Source: Phoenix dactylifera
Lineage: Eukaryota > Streptophyta > Magnoliopsida > Arecales > Arecaceae
Direction of reading: 5' to 3'
Assembly (NCBI RefSeq): GCF_009389715.1
Contig: NC_052395.1
Coordinates: 23,919,482-23,983,481 of the forward strand
DNA length: 64,000 nt
Part shown: positions 10,875 to 21,153 of the stretch, piece by piece
Numbering within the stretch: the stretch's first letter is position 1
Layout: each line of letters starts with the position of its first letter
Made by a program: the position numbers and the translations under genes
Notes under the pieces: generated by a model
Seen by the model: only the letters and a program-made list of their open reading frames with translations
The model's database searches: none
Told to the model about the DNA's origin: nothing

Positions 10875-13800
10875 ATGGCATCTTCACTCTCACTTAGAGG
10901 TATCTTAGATACAAACAAATTGACTGGTCCCAACTATGTGGATTGGTTGAGAAATTTAAAGATTGTTCTCACACAAGAAAAACTTTCCTACATTCTTGAA
11001 ACCCCTGACCTAGGGTCAGCAGGGGAAGATGCAACTGAGGAGGAATTAGTCACATATCGTATGTGGAAAAATGACAGTTTGACTGTTAAATGTATCATGC
11101 TTGCTTCTATGAATAATGAATTGCAGAGGCAGCATGATAGCATGGATACTCACTCCATACTCCTTAACTTAAAGGAGTTATATGGTGAGCAGAGCAGAAC
11201 TGCTAGATATGAGATATCTAAATAGTTGTTCCGTGCTAGAATGATCGAGGGATCGTCTGTGCAAGACCACTGTTTAAAGGTTATAGACTTAATCACTCGA
11301 TTAAGTCAACTTGGTTTTGCTATGGACAGTGAGCTCAGTCAGGATTTGATCCTGCAATCACTGCCCGACTCATTCTCGCAGTTTGTCGTGAATTATCACA
11401 TGAACAAACTGAATTCCTCCCTGCCTGAGCTTCTAAATATGCTGAAAACAGCAGAGTCTCACATCAAGAAGGACAAGGGTCCGATCCTTCTTGTTGGTGA
11501 GAGCTCAAAGAAGAAGTCGGGCAACAAGGGTTCAAAGAAAAAACTAAACCCTAAGAGTCGCATCAAAAAGAAGAAGGGAAAGAAAATCTCTGGACCCGGT
11601 ACCTGTTTCCACTGTGGCAAGATAGGGCATTGGAAAAAGAACTGCAAGAGCTTTCTTGCAAGTGTGAAGCCTGATGCAAGTGTTGCATCAAAAGGTATGT
11701 TTTTATTACATGCCAATATGACATTAAGTTCTTCTGATTCTAATTCATGGGTATTGGATACCGGTTGTGGTTCTCACATATGCAAATCTTTGCATGGACT
11801 GCAGAAAATTAGAAGTCTGAAGAAAGGTGACTTCGAGCTATATGGCGCTGGAGGAGAATCCATCCAGGCTGAAGCTGTTGGCACCTACATACTAGAGCTA
11901 CCCTCCGGAAAGTTCTTGAAGCTAGAAGACTGTTATTTTATGCCAAAAATTATTAGAAATGTAATTTCAAATCCTTTGTTGCTTACGAAAGGATTCGAAA
12001 TAAATGGAAAGAGCAATGGTTGCTCTATTTCTTTATCTAATGAGTATTATTGTCATGGCATTATGGAAAATGGTCTTTTAGTATTATGTCTTAATAATGT
12101 TATGTTTCATATTGGCAAAGATAATAAAAGAAAAAGAGAAAATATTAATAATACCCTTTTCTGGCATTACCGATTAGGTCATATTAGTGAGACAAGGTTA
12201 CATAAGTTGTATAAAGATAAATTCTTTGACCCTTATGATTTTGAATCATTAGGAACTTGTGAATCTTGTCTTATGGGTAAAATGACCAAGTCTCCATTCT
12301 CGGAACATGGAGAAAGGGCAAGTGAGTTGTTAGAACTCGTACACACTGATGTGTGCGGTCCTATGTCAACTCAAGCTAGAGATGGATACTCTTACTTCAT
12401 CACATTTACTGATGACTTATCAAGGTTCGGTTTTGTGTATCTAATGAAACATAAATCCGAAGCCTTTGATAAATTTAAAGAGTATCAAAGTATGGTCGAA
12501 AAACAAACTGGAAAGTGTATTAAAATCCTTCGATCTGATCGAGGAAGAGAATACCTTTCTAGTGAATTTTTAGACTATCTTAAATTAAAGGGTATACTCT
12601 CTGAATGGACACCTCCATATACGCCACAATTAAATGGTGTAGCTGAAAGGAGGAATCGTACCTTATTAGATATGGTACGGTCCATAATGTGCTTCACAAA
12701 TCTTCCAATTTCCTTCTGGGAACATGCCCTAGAAACTGCTGCATTAGTATTAAATAGAGTACCATCTAAGTCTGTATCTAGCACTCCATATGAGATATGG
12801 AAAGGAAAGAAACCTAATCTTAAGTATCTTAAGATATGGAGTTGTCATGCTTATGTCAAAAGAAATTTTGGACATAAGCTAAGTGCTAGATCGGACAAAT
12901 GTATATTTGTAGGTTATCCTAAAGACAGTTTAGGATATATCTTCTATAATCCTACCGAACAAAAGGTATTTGTTGCTAGGCATGCCACTTTCTTGGAAAA
13001 AGAGTTTTTTTTTTAGAAAAGGGCAAGGATAGAAGAATTGAACTTGATGAAGTTCAAGACCTACAAGGTGAGACACATAATAATCCTCAACCAGATGTAC
13101 CCATGGAAGAGGTACAGCCACTACATACTACTCCTTTTCGAAGGTCAGAAAGAGTGCGAAATGCACCTGAGAGGTATGGATTTATCATTGAGAATGATGA
13201 AGCCCACATTGTTGATAACGATGACCCTCTGACCTATTCGGAAGCTATCAAGAGTAGGGACTCTGACAGATGGTTGGACGCCATGAAATCCGAGATAGAT
13301 TCTATGTATACAAACCAAGTGTAGACTTTGGTTGATGCACCTGAGGGAGTGATTCCAATAGGGTGCAAATGGGTATACAAGAAGAAGATAGGAGCTGATG
13401 GCCAAGTAGAAACCTACAAGGCCAGGCTAGTGGCAAAAGGTTTCAGGCAAAAACAAGGTATTGATTATGATGAAACTTTTTCGCCAGTAGCTATGCTCAA
13501 ATCTATTCGGATTATGCTTGCTATAGCTGCATACTATGATTATGAGATCTGGCAGATGGATGTCAAAACCGCTTTTCTTAATGGTCACCTTGAGGAAGAG
13601 GTTTATATGACACAGCCAGAGGGATTTGTCTCAAGAGGGAGAGCAAATCAAGTATGTAGGCTTAAGAAATCCATTTATGGATTAAAGCAGGCATCTAGGA
13701 GTTGGAACATCCATTTTGACATGATAGTCAAAGAGTTTGGCTTCATTAAAAATATAGATGAACCTTGTGTGTACAAGAAGACTAGTGGGAGTGCTATTGT

Positions 13801-14800
13801 CTTCTTGATATTATATGTGGACGATATATTGGTCATTGGAAATGATGTTCCAATGATGCAATCGGTCAAGACTTGGTTATCAAAGAAATTTTCCATGAAA
13901 GACTTGGGTGAAGCATCCTATATACTTGGTATAAGGATCTATAGAGATAGATCTAAAAGGATGCTAGGTTTGTCCCAGTCTAGGTACATAGATAATGTGT
14001 TGAAGAGGTTCAGCATGGATGGAAGTAAGAAAGGTTTCTTACCCATAGGACATGGCATACAACTCTCTAGGAAGATGTCTCCTAAGACATCTGAAGAGAG
14101 GAATAGAATGAGTTCTATTCCCTATGCTTCAGCAGTAGGGTCGATCATGTATGCTATGTTATGTACAAGGCCTGATGTAGCTTATGCCTTAGGTATGGTA
14201 AGTAGATTTCAGGCAGATCCCGGGGAGGATCATTGGAAAATTGTGAAAAGCATTCTCAAATACTTGAGAAGGACTAGAGATGTTTTTCTGATTTATGGAG
14301 GATCAGAATTGAAACTAGAAGGCTATTCAGATTCTAGCTTTCAATCTGATCCAGATGATAGCAAGTCAATCTCTGGATATGTCTTCACTTTGAATGGTGG
14401 AGCTGTGAGTTGGAAAAGTTCCAAACAGCAAACTGTAGCTGACTCAACTACTGAGGCAGAATACATAGCTGTTAGTGAAGCTGCTAAGGAAGCAGTCTGG
14501 ATGAAGAAGTTCATCACAGAGCTGGGTGTAATTCCTGAGATTGCCGGACCAGTCCCAGTTTATTGCGATAACACTGGAGCTGTTGCACAGGCTAAGGAAC
14601 CAAGGTCTCATCATAGATCCAAGCACATTTTGAGACGCTTCCACCTTGTTCGAGAGATAATCGAAAGACAAAACGTCAAGATTGAACGAGTAGACACAAA
14701 GAACAATATAGCAGACCCATTTACTAAAGCTCTACCACAGCAGCAATTCAATCGTCACCTCGATTGTATGGGGTTAAAATATAAGGGCGATTGGCTTTAG
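10875..14800 (+). pseudogene. Copia gag-pol, disrupted
   Basis: The frame starts MASSLSLRGILDTNKLTGP at 10875 and ends GDWL-TAG at 14800. In order are Gag (10875-about 11600), a CCHC knuckle CFHCGKIGHWKKNC (about 11603-11644), protease with DTGCGSH (about 11756), a GAG-pre-integrase segment (about 12158), integrase with HTD, RSDRG and NGVAERRN (12340-12660), RT with YVDD (about 13817) and RNase H with DSTTEAEYIA (about 14440). Three breaks are visible: a TAG at 11223-11225 in Gag, a frame loss at a run of ten T (13005-13014) after the integrase, and a TAG at 13322-13324 before RT. Everything else is open, so the polyprotein was recently functional. This copy would need help in trans to move. 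Confidence 0.93.
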
Positions 14801-14813
14801 TGCAAGTGGGAGA
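14801..14813 (+). promoter_or_regulatory. Copia polypurine tract
   Basis: A purine-rich stretch (AAGTGGGAGA core) directly before the 3' LTR; the expected primer for plus-strand synthesis. Confidence 0.75.
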
Positions 14814-14814
14814 T

Positions 14815-17211
14815 TGAAAGAGTAGATGCCCTATAAGCCAATCATTTGATGGGTTTCTCTTTGTAATCCTCCAAATCATGTACTTTGACACTCGATATAT
14901 ATCAATAAAGGCATTGTGTTTCATCATTTGCTGCTTATCTATTTTATTATTGGATGATGAACCCCATAAATTAGGACATTGGTTTTAGGGTTATGATGAG
15001 ATCATACCAGTGAGACCTAAAATCCTAAAATCCTAATTTAGAATATTCTCAGTCAAATTGGTATATTGAGTCGGGGATCAATATTACCGGAAAGACTGGC
15101 ACATCTTATGTATGCTCAATGTAGAGAGTGATTGATCTCACAATCACTTGTGTGAGACACTAATACAAAGATGTGGGTGCTCATTAGAGGAATGAGTTCA
15201 CTGAAATGACCAGCCATGAGAACATCTTATGGATTCTTACTTAATTATCAAAAGATGGTTCTCATAGTGGGAGTTGTGCAAGTAATCCTTAGACCTGAGA
15301 TCACCATGGTACCTTGTGCACTTGAAGCTATGTTTTGGTTTACCCTCATTCACGACATTGCGTTGTGTACGGGGTATTCTGGATATGGTGGATTTTGTAC
15401 GAAGGTTGTGAGTAGGTCAACAAGGAATCAGTCACTTCTAGTAAGAGAAGGTAACATCCTACTTACTCTAATCTTATGATGATTCAAGAAGCCTTTGATC
15501 AAAGCAAAATGAATATTAGAAAGAGTTTCTAATGTTTCATTGTTTGAATTATCATATAAAAGATTGAGAGAGACATGAATAAGTGATTGAGTTTGATATT
15601 GATCCATACTCATGCACTTATTCAGGATGTAGTATGACTGAGGGATTGAATTGCATAGTAACTTTCCACTGAAGGGTATGTTTGGACTTGTCCAATACAT
15701 TCCTCATCTTCCGGGTAGACATGATACGTTGCTAGACGTCAATCATGTCTTGTGGGTTGATCGGATCAAAGAGTTTGATTAAATCAAAGCATCAGAAAGG
15801 TTCTGATTGCTAAGTCAGGTTTAGCACTAAATTGAACCTAAATTGGATTAGAGGTATTCTAATCAGGTTAGGTCAACTTGCTCCTGCACCTACTGCTGGC
15901 TAAGATAAGGAACCCAATGGGTCACACACAAGGGAATTGATCAAGGGTCTAATTGGATTAGATCATGTTTGCAAGATGAACATGCTAGCACGTGTTGCAA
16001 ATCCTAGCTCCTGATTCAAATTAAATTCGAATATGATTCTTAGATTAGGTTGATCTAATATGATTAGATCATGACCTAATATGGGTTAGCCAAGAGTTGA
16101 AACCCATTTGGCTTTAATTAGACCTGATTTGATTAGGTTTAATGTTTTCTTTAAGTTGGTTAAACCCAATTGGATTGGGTTTGATAGGGCCTTCACTTCT
16201 GGACCATTGGATCGCTTCCTGGATGAAGGATCTGGTCCACTGGTTGGCGCCTTCATCTGGACCATTGGATGGCTTCCTGGATGAAGGATCTGGTCCACTG
16301 GTTAGCGCCTGAATCTGGACCACTGGATGGCTCTCTGGATGAAAGATCTGGACCGTTGCTCAGCGCCTGAATCTGGACCACTGGATGGCTCTCTGGATGA
16401 AAGATCTGGACCGTTGCTCAGCGCCTGAATCTGGACCATCGGTGATGGCATCTTGCTTCTGGACCATTGGATGGCACCCTGGATAATGATGCCCTGATCT
16501 GGACCATTAGATGGCGCCTAGATCTGGACCATTGGCTTTGGTTCACTGCATTTGGGCTCTTGGATCATCAGGATTTAAGAGGGAGATGTGAGAAAGAAGT
16601 TGATACACCCTTCTCCTTAGCACCCCATCATGATGGGATGTATCTCTTGGCACATGCCTCATCATGATGAGGTGTGTGGATGGGATGCATCCCTTTATGA
16701 TGCATCCCTCCATCTCTTATAAATAAGGAGGTGCCTTGGGGTTCTAAAGATCATCCAAGAAAAAGCCTCTCCTTCTCTCTCCCTTATCCCTTCTTTCTTA
16801 CAAGCCTCTCTCTTTTGTCCTAACCCAAGACAAGAGGGTCTTCTTTAGGACAAAAAGGCTAGTGAATGTTTTAGAGGTAGAAAGGAAGAAGGAAGTGAAG
16901 GAAAATCAGCCAATTAAATCCTTTAGAAGGATTGAATAATTAGAATCAAGTTTTGGTGGAGCTAGAGTCTTGAACCCATTCCTGTGTGGATCAACATCGG
17001 AGGGTGAACATTTGGGCACCTTAGGACATCTTCATACATATTGGATATAGCGTGATCGGTATTCTTCTATACCAAGATTATATTTTCTACATTATTTGGT
17101 TATACTATTAAGGCGATCTTGGCTTATTAGGGTTTCATATAATGGGTTTTATAAGAAAATTTTATAATCCCGTATCTTCCGCTGCGCCCTAGGGCACTGG
17201 AAAACCCAACA
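14815..17211 (+). repeat. Copia 3' LTR
   Basis: Nearly identical to the 5' LTR but 58 bases longer, because one unit of the CTGGACCACTGGATGGC... tandem region (about 16315-16430) is present twice here and once in the 5' LTR. All other differences seen by eye are transitions. Confidence 0.93.
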
Positions 17212-17216
17212 ATTAA
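17212..17216. repeat. Copia target-site duplication, right
   Basis: ATTAA, matching 7395-7399. Confidence 0.9.
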
Positions 17217-17878
17217 AACCCTTTCTATTGAGTTCTTCAGAGATACAACCATTTGGCCACTTACAGGCTTTCTGATCTTACCTCTAATAGACAATTATTT
17301 GCACCAAATTCTAAACTGGTAGGTTGTGCTATCCGCGCCAATATAGCTTATGCCCAAGGCCTTTTCCAAGAATGATGCTTATTTCCAAAATGCAGTTTGG
17401 AGATCACAAGTATCCATCTGAGAGCATTTGATTTTCTGACATGCTTCAATGTTTTTACAAACAATTCTGTATTAGTTGAGGACTTGTGGGTTGATAATTT
17501 TGAATTCTTCAGACATTTCCCACACTGCAAAAGCTTTTCCTGGAAGATTATGTGTCGACCATCAGCAAAGATCTGCCCCAGATTCTAGATCACCTTTTAT
17601 CTTTTCTAATGATGTTGATATGTCAAACCCATAAGCATAGAAAAAAGCATACTGAACCCCAGGTCAATGGAGTACAATAGGATGAAGACTTGGAGCATAC
17701 TTCATACTTACTACTGTCATTTAAAATCTTAATCTCCCTCTCATAGAAAGAAAATCAGTTTCATCCTAGAGGTCATCCCTTGACAAAGTCATCATTACGT
17801 GGAAAGCAAAACTAATAAATAGAGAGGCCATTTCTGCAAAAGGAGTGCACCCCTCAGTTATTTGATAGGAGAGAAACC
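17217..17878. other. Spacer before F-box copy C
   Basis: No convincing gene. Short open stretches around 17397-17588 have no recognisable motif. Confidence 0.4.
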
Positions 17879-18071
17879 ATGGAGAGAGAGGTCATGGAAG
17901 GATCAGTCTCTTACCTGATACCATTCTTCAAACCTTCCAATCCCTTTCAATTTCAGCCATCACCATCAACTTCAGCGTTGAATTCACCAAGAGCTAAGCA
18001 CCAAAAAAAATTGTGGCAATTGTCGACCGCTACCTACAATTCTACAACGACAACAAGGTTAAGAGATTTCA

Positions 18072-18705
18072 CCTATTTTCATAGTCTGTTGTGCAGGTAC
18101 TAGGCCTCAGACCGGTTGCCCGGCGGCACAATTCAGTATGGGCCCACACCGTGCTAGGCCTGTACCAACACAGTAGATGAGGTGGGGAAGAAGACGAACG
18201 AGAGAGAGGAAAAGAGAGAGAGAGAAGGAGAAGAGAGGGAGGGAGAGAGAAGGAGGGCCGTCGGAGACTAAGGGAGGGCCCGCAGAGGGCCATTGGAGGT
18301 CGGCGACCCAGATAGAAGGCAGAAGAAGGCTCCACAACCGGGTCTCCTATTTCGTTCGAAACAGGGGTATGGCAAGTGATTTGCCAACTTTACTTAAAAA
18401 TCACGAAATAAAAAAGGGGTCGGACTCCTGTTTTGAACAAAATAGGAGATCCGACCTATTTTCCAGCCACGGAGCCCGGAGGAGCATCCTCCGTGCGGCT
18501 TGCTGGCCTCGACCTCCCTCTCTCTTCCTTCCTTTCTCTCTCCCTCCCTCGCTCGCTCTCTTTTTTTTTCTTTTTCCTTCTCCTTTTCCTCCTCTGGCAA
18601 CGGATTTCGTTTTCATTGTTGGAACCGTCTCAGTCCGCCGTCGAGACGACTTGGTACGATCGGAATCACCCGGTTCAGGACAGTTTCGCCGACCTTGCCT
18701 GTTCT
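18072..18705. mobile_element. hAT-like foldback element in copy C exon
   Basis: Element proper 18080-18697. Flanking octamers CCTATTTT (18072-18079) and CCTGTTCT (18698-18705) differ by two transitions and fit an 8-bp hAT target duplication. Removing the element and one octamer rejoins the copy C reading frame exactly as in copy B. The ends are CATAGTC... and the complement CAAGGTC.... Inside, a GA-rich arm (18180-18262) opposes a TC-rich arm (18508-18600), and a central inverted repeat (about 18339-18366 with 18424-18455) surrounds a 60-base loop. No transposase; non-autonomous. Confidence 0.7.
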
Positions 18706-18945
18706 TCTGTTCAATCAGGATGTTCCTACTTGACATAGAGATTCGGATAGCCCTTGCAGCAGACAAGGGAGTCAAAGAGCTAAATTTGGACCTATCTATG
18801 GATTTGACCATTGGACTTGTGAATTTACCAATGGAGTATGCTTGCTTGAATTGCCCAACTACATATATTTTTGTGAATCACTGACCATCTAAGTTTTGAG
18901 TCATTGTGACTTGTCCCTCCCTTTGAACTTGACTGGTTTCCATTA

Positions 18946-18947
18946 AC

Positions 18948-18976
<29 letters not shown>
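18946..18976 (+). repeat. (TC)n microsatellite
   Basis: About 15 TC units inside the degenerate LRR-coding part of copy C. It probably grew from the TCTCTGTCC-type codons still seen in copy B. Confidence 0.9.
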
Positions 18977-18979
<3 letters not shown>

Positions 18980-20085
18980 TATGTAGATTTTGATGTAGAA
19001 ATGCTCCATTTACACTAGCAAATTGCTCACTCTTTGAAAGCTTGAGCCTCAAGACCTGCCCATTTCTTATCTCAATCAAGGTCTTAACTCACAACATCCA
19101 ACTTCAGAGATTGGCTATCACATAGATTGCCGGCCTACCCATGGAATTATTATAGTTGCTCCAAAGCTCCACTCTTTCATTTACTATGGTGAATGCATTT
19201 GTCAAAACTCTTTCATTGACATATCATCATTAGAGGATGCATTTATCTCTCCGATTCATCTGGAGTGCCTGGAACCTGAACACAAATACATGAAGCTGCT
19301 ATCTGGTCTCTCATAAGATTCTTATCTTGTGAAAGGCAATTATGGGTTGTCTTGCAAATCTAAAATTTTGCCTATAATCTCTGATGAATTCAGTTCTCAA
19401 ATTTGATATAACTACTACTCTGTTTTCCATCAGAGGGTAACTCTATATGAAGAGGCCGGTGCCGAATATCTACAAATTTCAATGCAAAACCTTAAGGAAT
19501 TGCAGCTCCTTATGAACTCTGAGCAGTTGATCTTGCATGCATCTATGGCTTCTCTCAGCTCTTTCCTTCCCCATTTCTTGAGAAGCTCTTTATTCAAGTC
19601 AGTCTCCTTTCACTATGTGATCTTGTATCATTGGTCACTGCCATCTCATTCCTGTTTTCTTTCAAAGACTTTCTTCCACCATATCATTTGATTTGCAGCA
19701 TCCATCAGCACCGAGATCCCAATCAGATAAGCTATGCGATGAAGGATGTGCAAGGGCCGTTAGATTTGGCTTTTAACCAACTCAAGGTGGTCAAGATGAG
19801 CCATTTTAAAGGATGCAAAATGGAGATGATATTGGTTAGATTTCTTCTAGTAAAGGCTGGTGTCATAGAGTCTATGATATTAGTCACACCTTCAAAACTT
19901 GGTCAGAAGGAAACCATCAATGAGGAACAGAGTATTTTAGTTTCAGATTTCACAACTCTTCATGGTCAACTGTCATCAATAACAAAGACATCTCTTCGAG
20001 CCAACATAGTCGTGTGAGTATCTGGACGACAGATAAGATTTTTAGTCTAACACATACAGAATATTATTTTGAGGTTTAGCAAATT

Positions 20086-21153
20086 ATTTGGAGAATCATG
20101 TCATATATTTCAATTTTCTATTTAGGGGCTATCTAATAAGTTCTCTATGCTTGGGCATCTATTTTCTTGTGTTCTATATTTGTCTGATTTCATAAATGAA
20201 TGAAACAATGAGATACAAAGCAATGTTCTAAGAATACCAATCATTCTTGTGGTTTGATGTTTCATGGGATTGTATCAGTGCATATAAAGGAGATAGCTTT
20301 TATGGCTTGGTCCTTGGAATTTAAGTTTACCAGTCAGTTGTGAAAGTAATGTTAGATATTTGTGGCCTCTCACTTGATGCGGTTGATAAGAAACTTTTCT
20401 TATATCTCTGAAACTGTATTAGTTCAACACGTTTTACAAGAATTACTGCCTGGTGACATAATTGGTCTTCCTGGAAAAAGGACAAAGCTTTAGTAATTGA
20501 CAGCGAGTAGGCTTTAGTAAAGTTGGCAATTTACTTTTGGGGCTGTTAAGGAAAATTTTTAGACTTCAGAATACTAATCAGCAAATGCTAGGTAAACTGC
20601 ATCCCACCCCATACTTGAGCAACTGAAAATAAATAAGCACAACCTATTGGAGCTTATCCCAAATTTAAGTAAATATTTTTCTTTTGATATTTAATAGATA
20701 AGATTTAGGAAATAAGAAACGTCCCTGCCACATAACATTGTTTTTTGTTGAAAAGATTTACATTCTAAGTAGAAATTCAGATCTTGTTTTGTAATACTTT
20801 GGGTGCATCAATGAAATGATAATAACATCATTTTATTAATTTTTTGATCATTCTTGTTTGGAAAATATGATTGCATCCATTGATGTACAGAACTGGAAGC
20901 AGGTCATCCGAAGAAATCTAATCTTTCCTTGAGCAAAAACAGAAGGATGTAAGAAGTTGCTTCATTGCTGAAACATCAGAAAGCTAGGACCTCCTACTCC
21001 TCTCTATAAATCTTACATCATCTCACTCCATGACCTCAAGCTGTCTTGATATCTATTCTCTTGCTTGTATCCACATTTCAGCTTTTCATCGTGGTCATTT
21101 CCTTCGTGTCATTGTATTGCTTGACGCCCCCTTTCTCTCACATATCCATCTTA
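20086..21153. other. Intergenic and GAUT12-like 3' flank
   Basis: AT-rich with no recognised gene. The part next to 21154 is probably the 3' UTR of the minus-strand gene. Confidence 0.45.

Larger units (their letters stand above)
7400..17211 (+). mobile_element. Complete Ty1/copia LTR retrotransposon
   Basis: A 9.8-kb element with two long LTRs (7400-9738 and 14815-17211) that start TG and end CA, a 5-bp ATTAA target duplication, a Met-tRNA primer site (9740) and a polypurine tract (14801-14813). The gag-pol order is Gag, protease, integrase, RT, RNase H, with integrase before RT, which defines copia. The LTRs differ at only about 16 sites that I could spot by eye in 2.3 kb, all transitions, so insertion was recent. 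The coding region carries three disabling changes. It lies between F-box copies B and C and interrupts no recognisable gene. Confidence 0.95.
17879..20085 (+). pseudogene. F-box/LRR (FBD-like) copy C, decayed
   Basis: Parallels copy B along its length. The beginning reads RISLLPDTILQTFQSL, then ITINF, with the same missing F-box middle as copy B. An in-frame TAA follows at about 17995. The exon-1 frame is then cut by a 618-bp inserted element (18080-18697) and resumes as LFFCSIRMFLLDIEIRIALA, equivalent to LFFCPFDMFLPDIENWIAFA in copy B. A (TC)n run sits where copy B encodes QSLSLSY. Exon 2 (about 19433-19600, LKELQLLMNSEQ) and exon 3 (about 19697-20085, MILVRFLLVKAGVIESMILV) are recognisable, with further stops. 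It cannot make a full protein. Confidence 0.8.

Noticed and set aside
18177..18884. 235-codon ORF across the copy C insertion
   Set aside because: It starts inside the inserted element and runs by chance into the F-box pseudogene.
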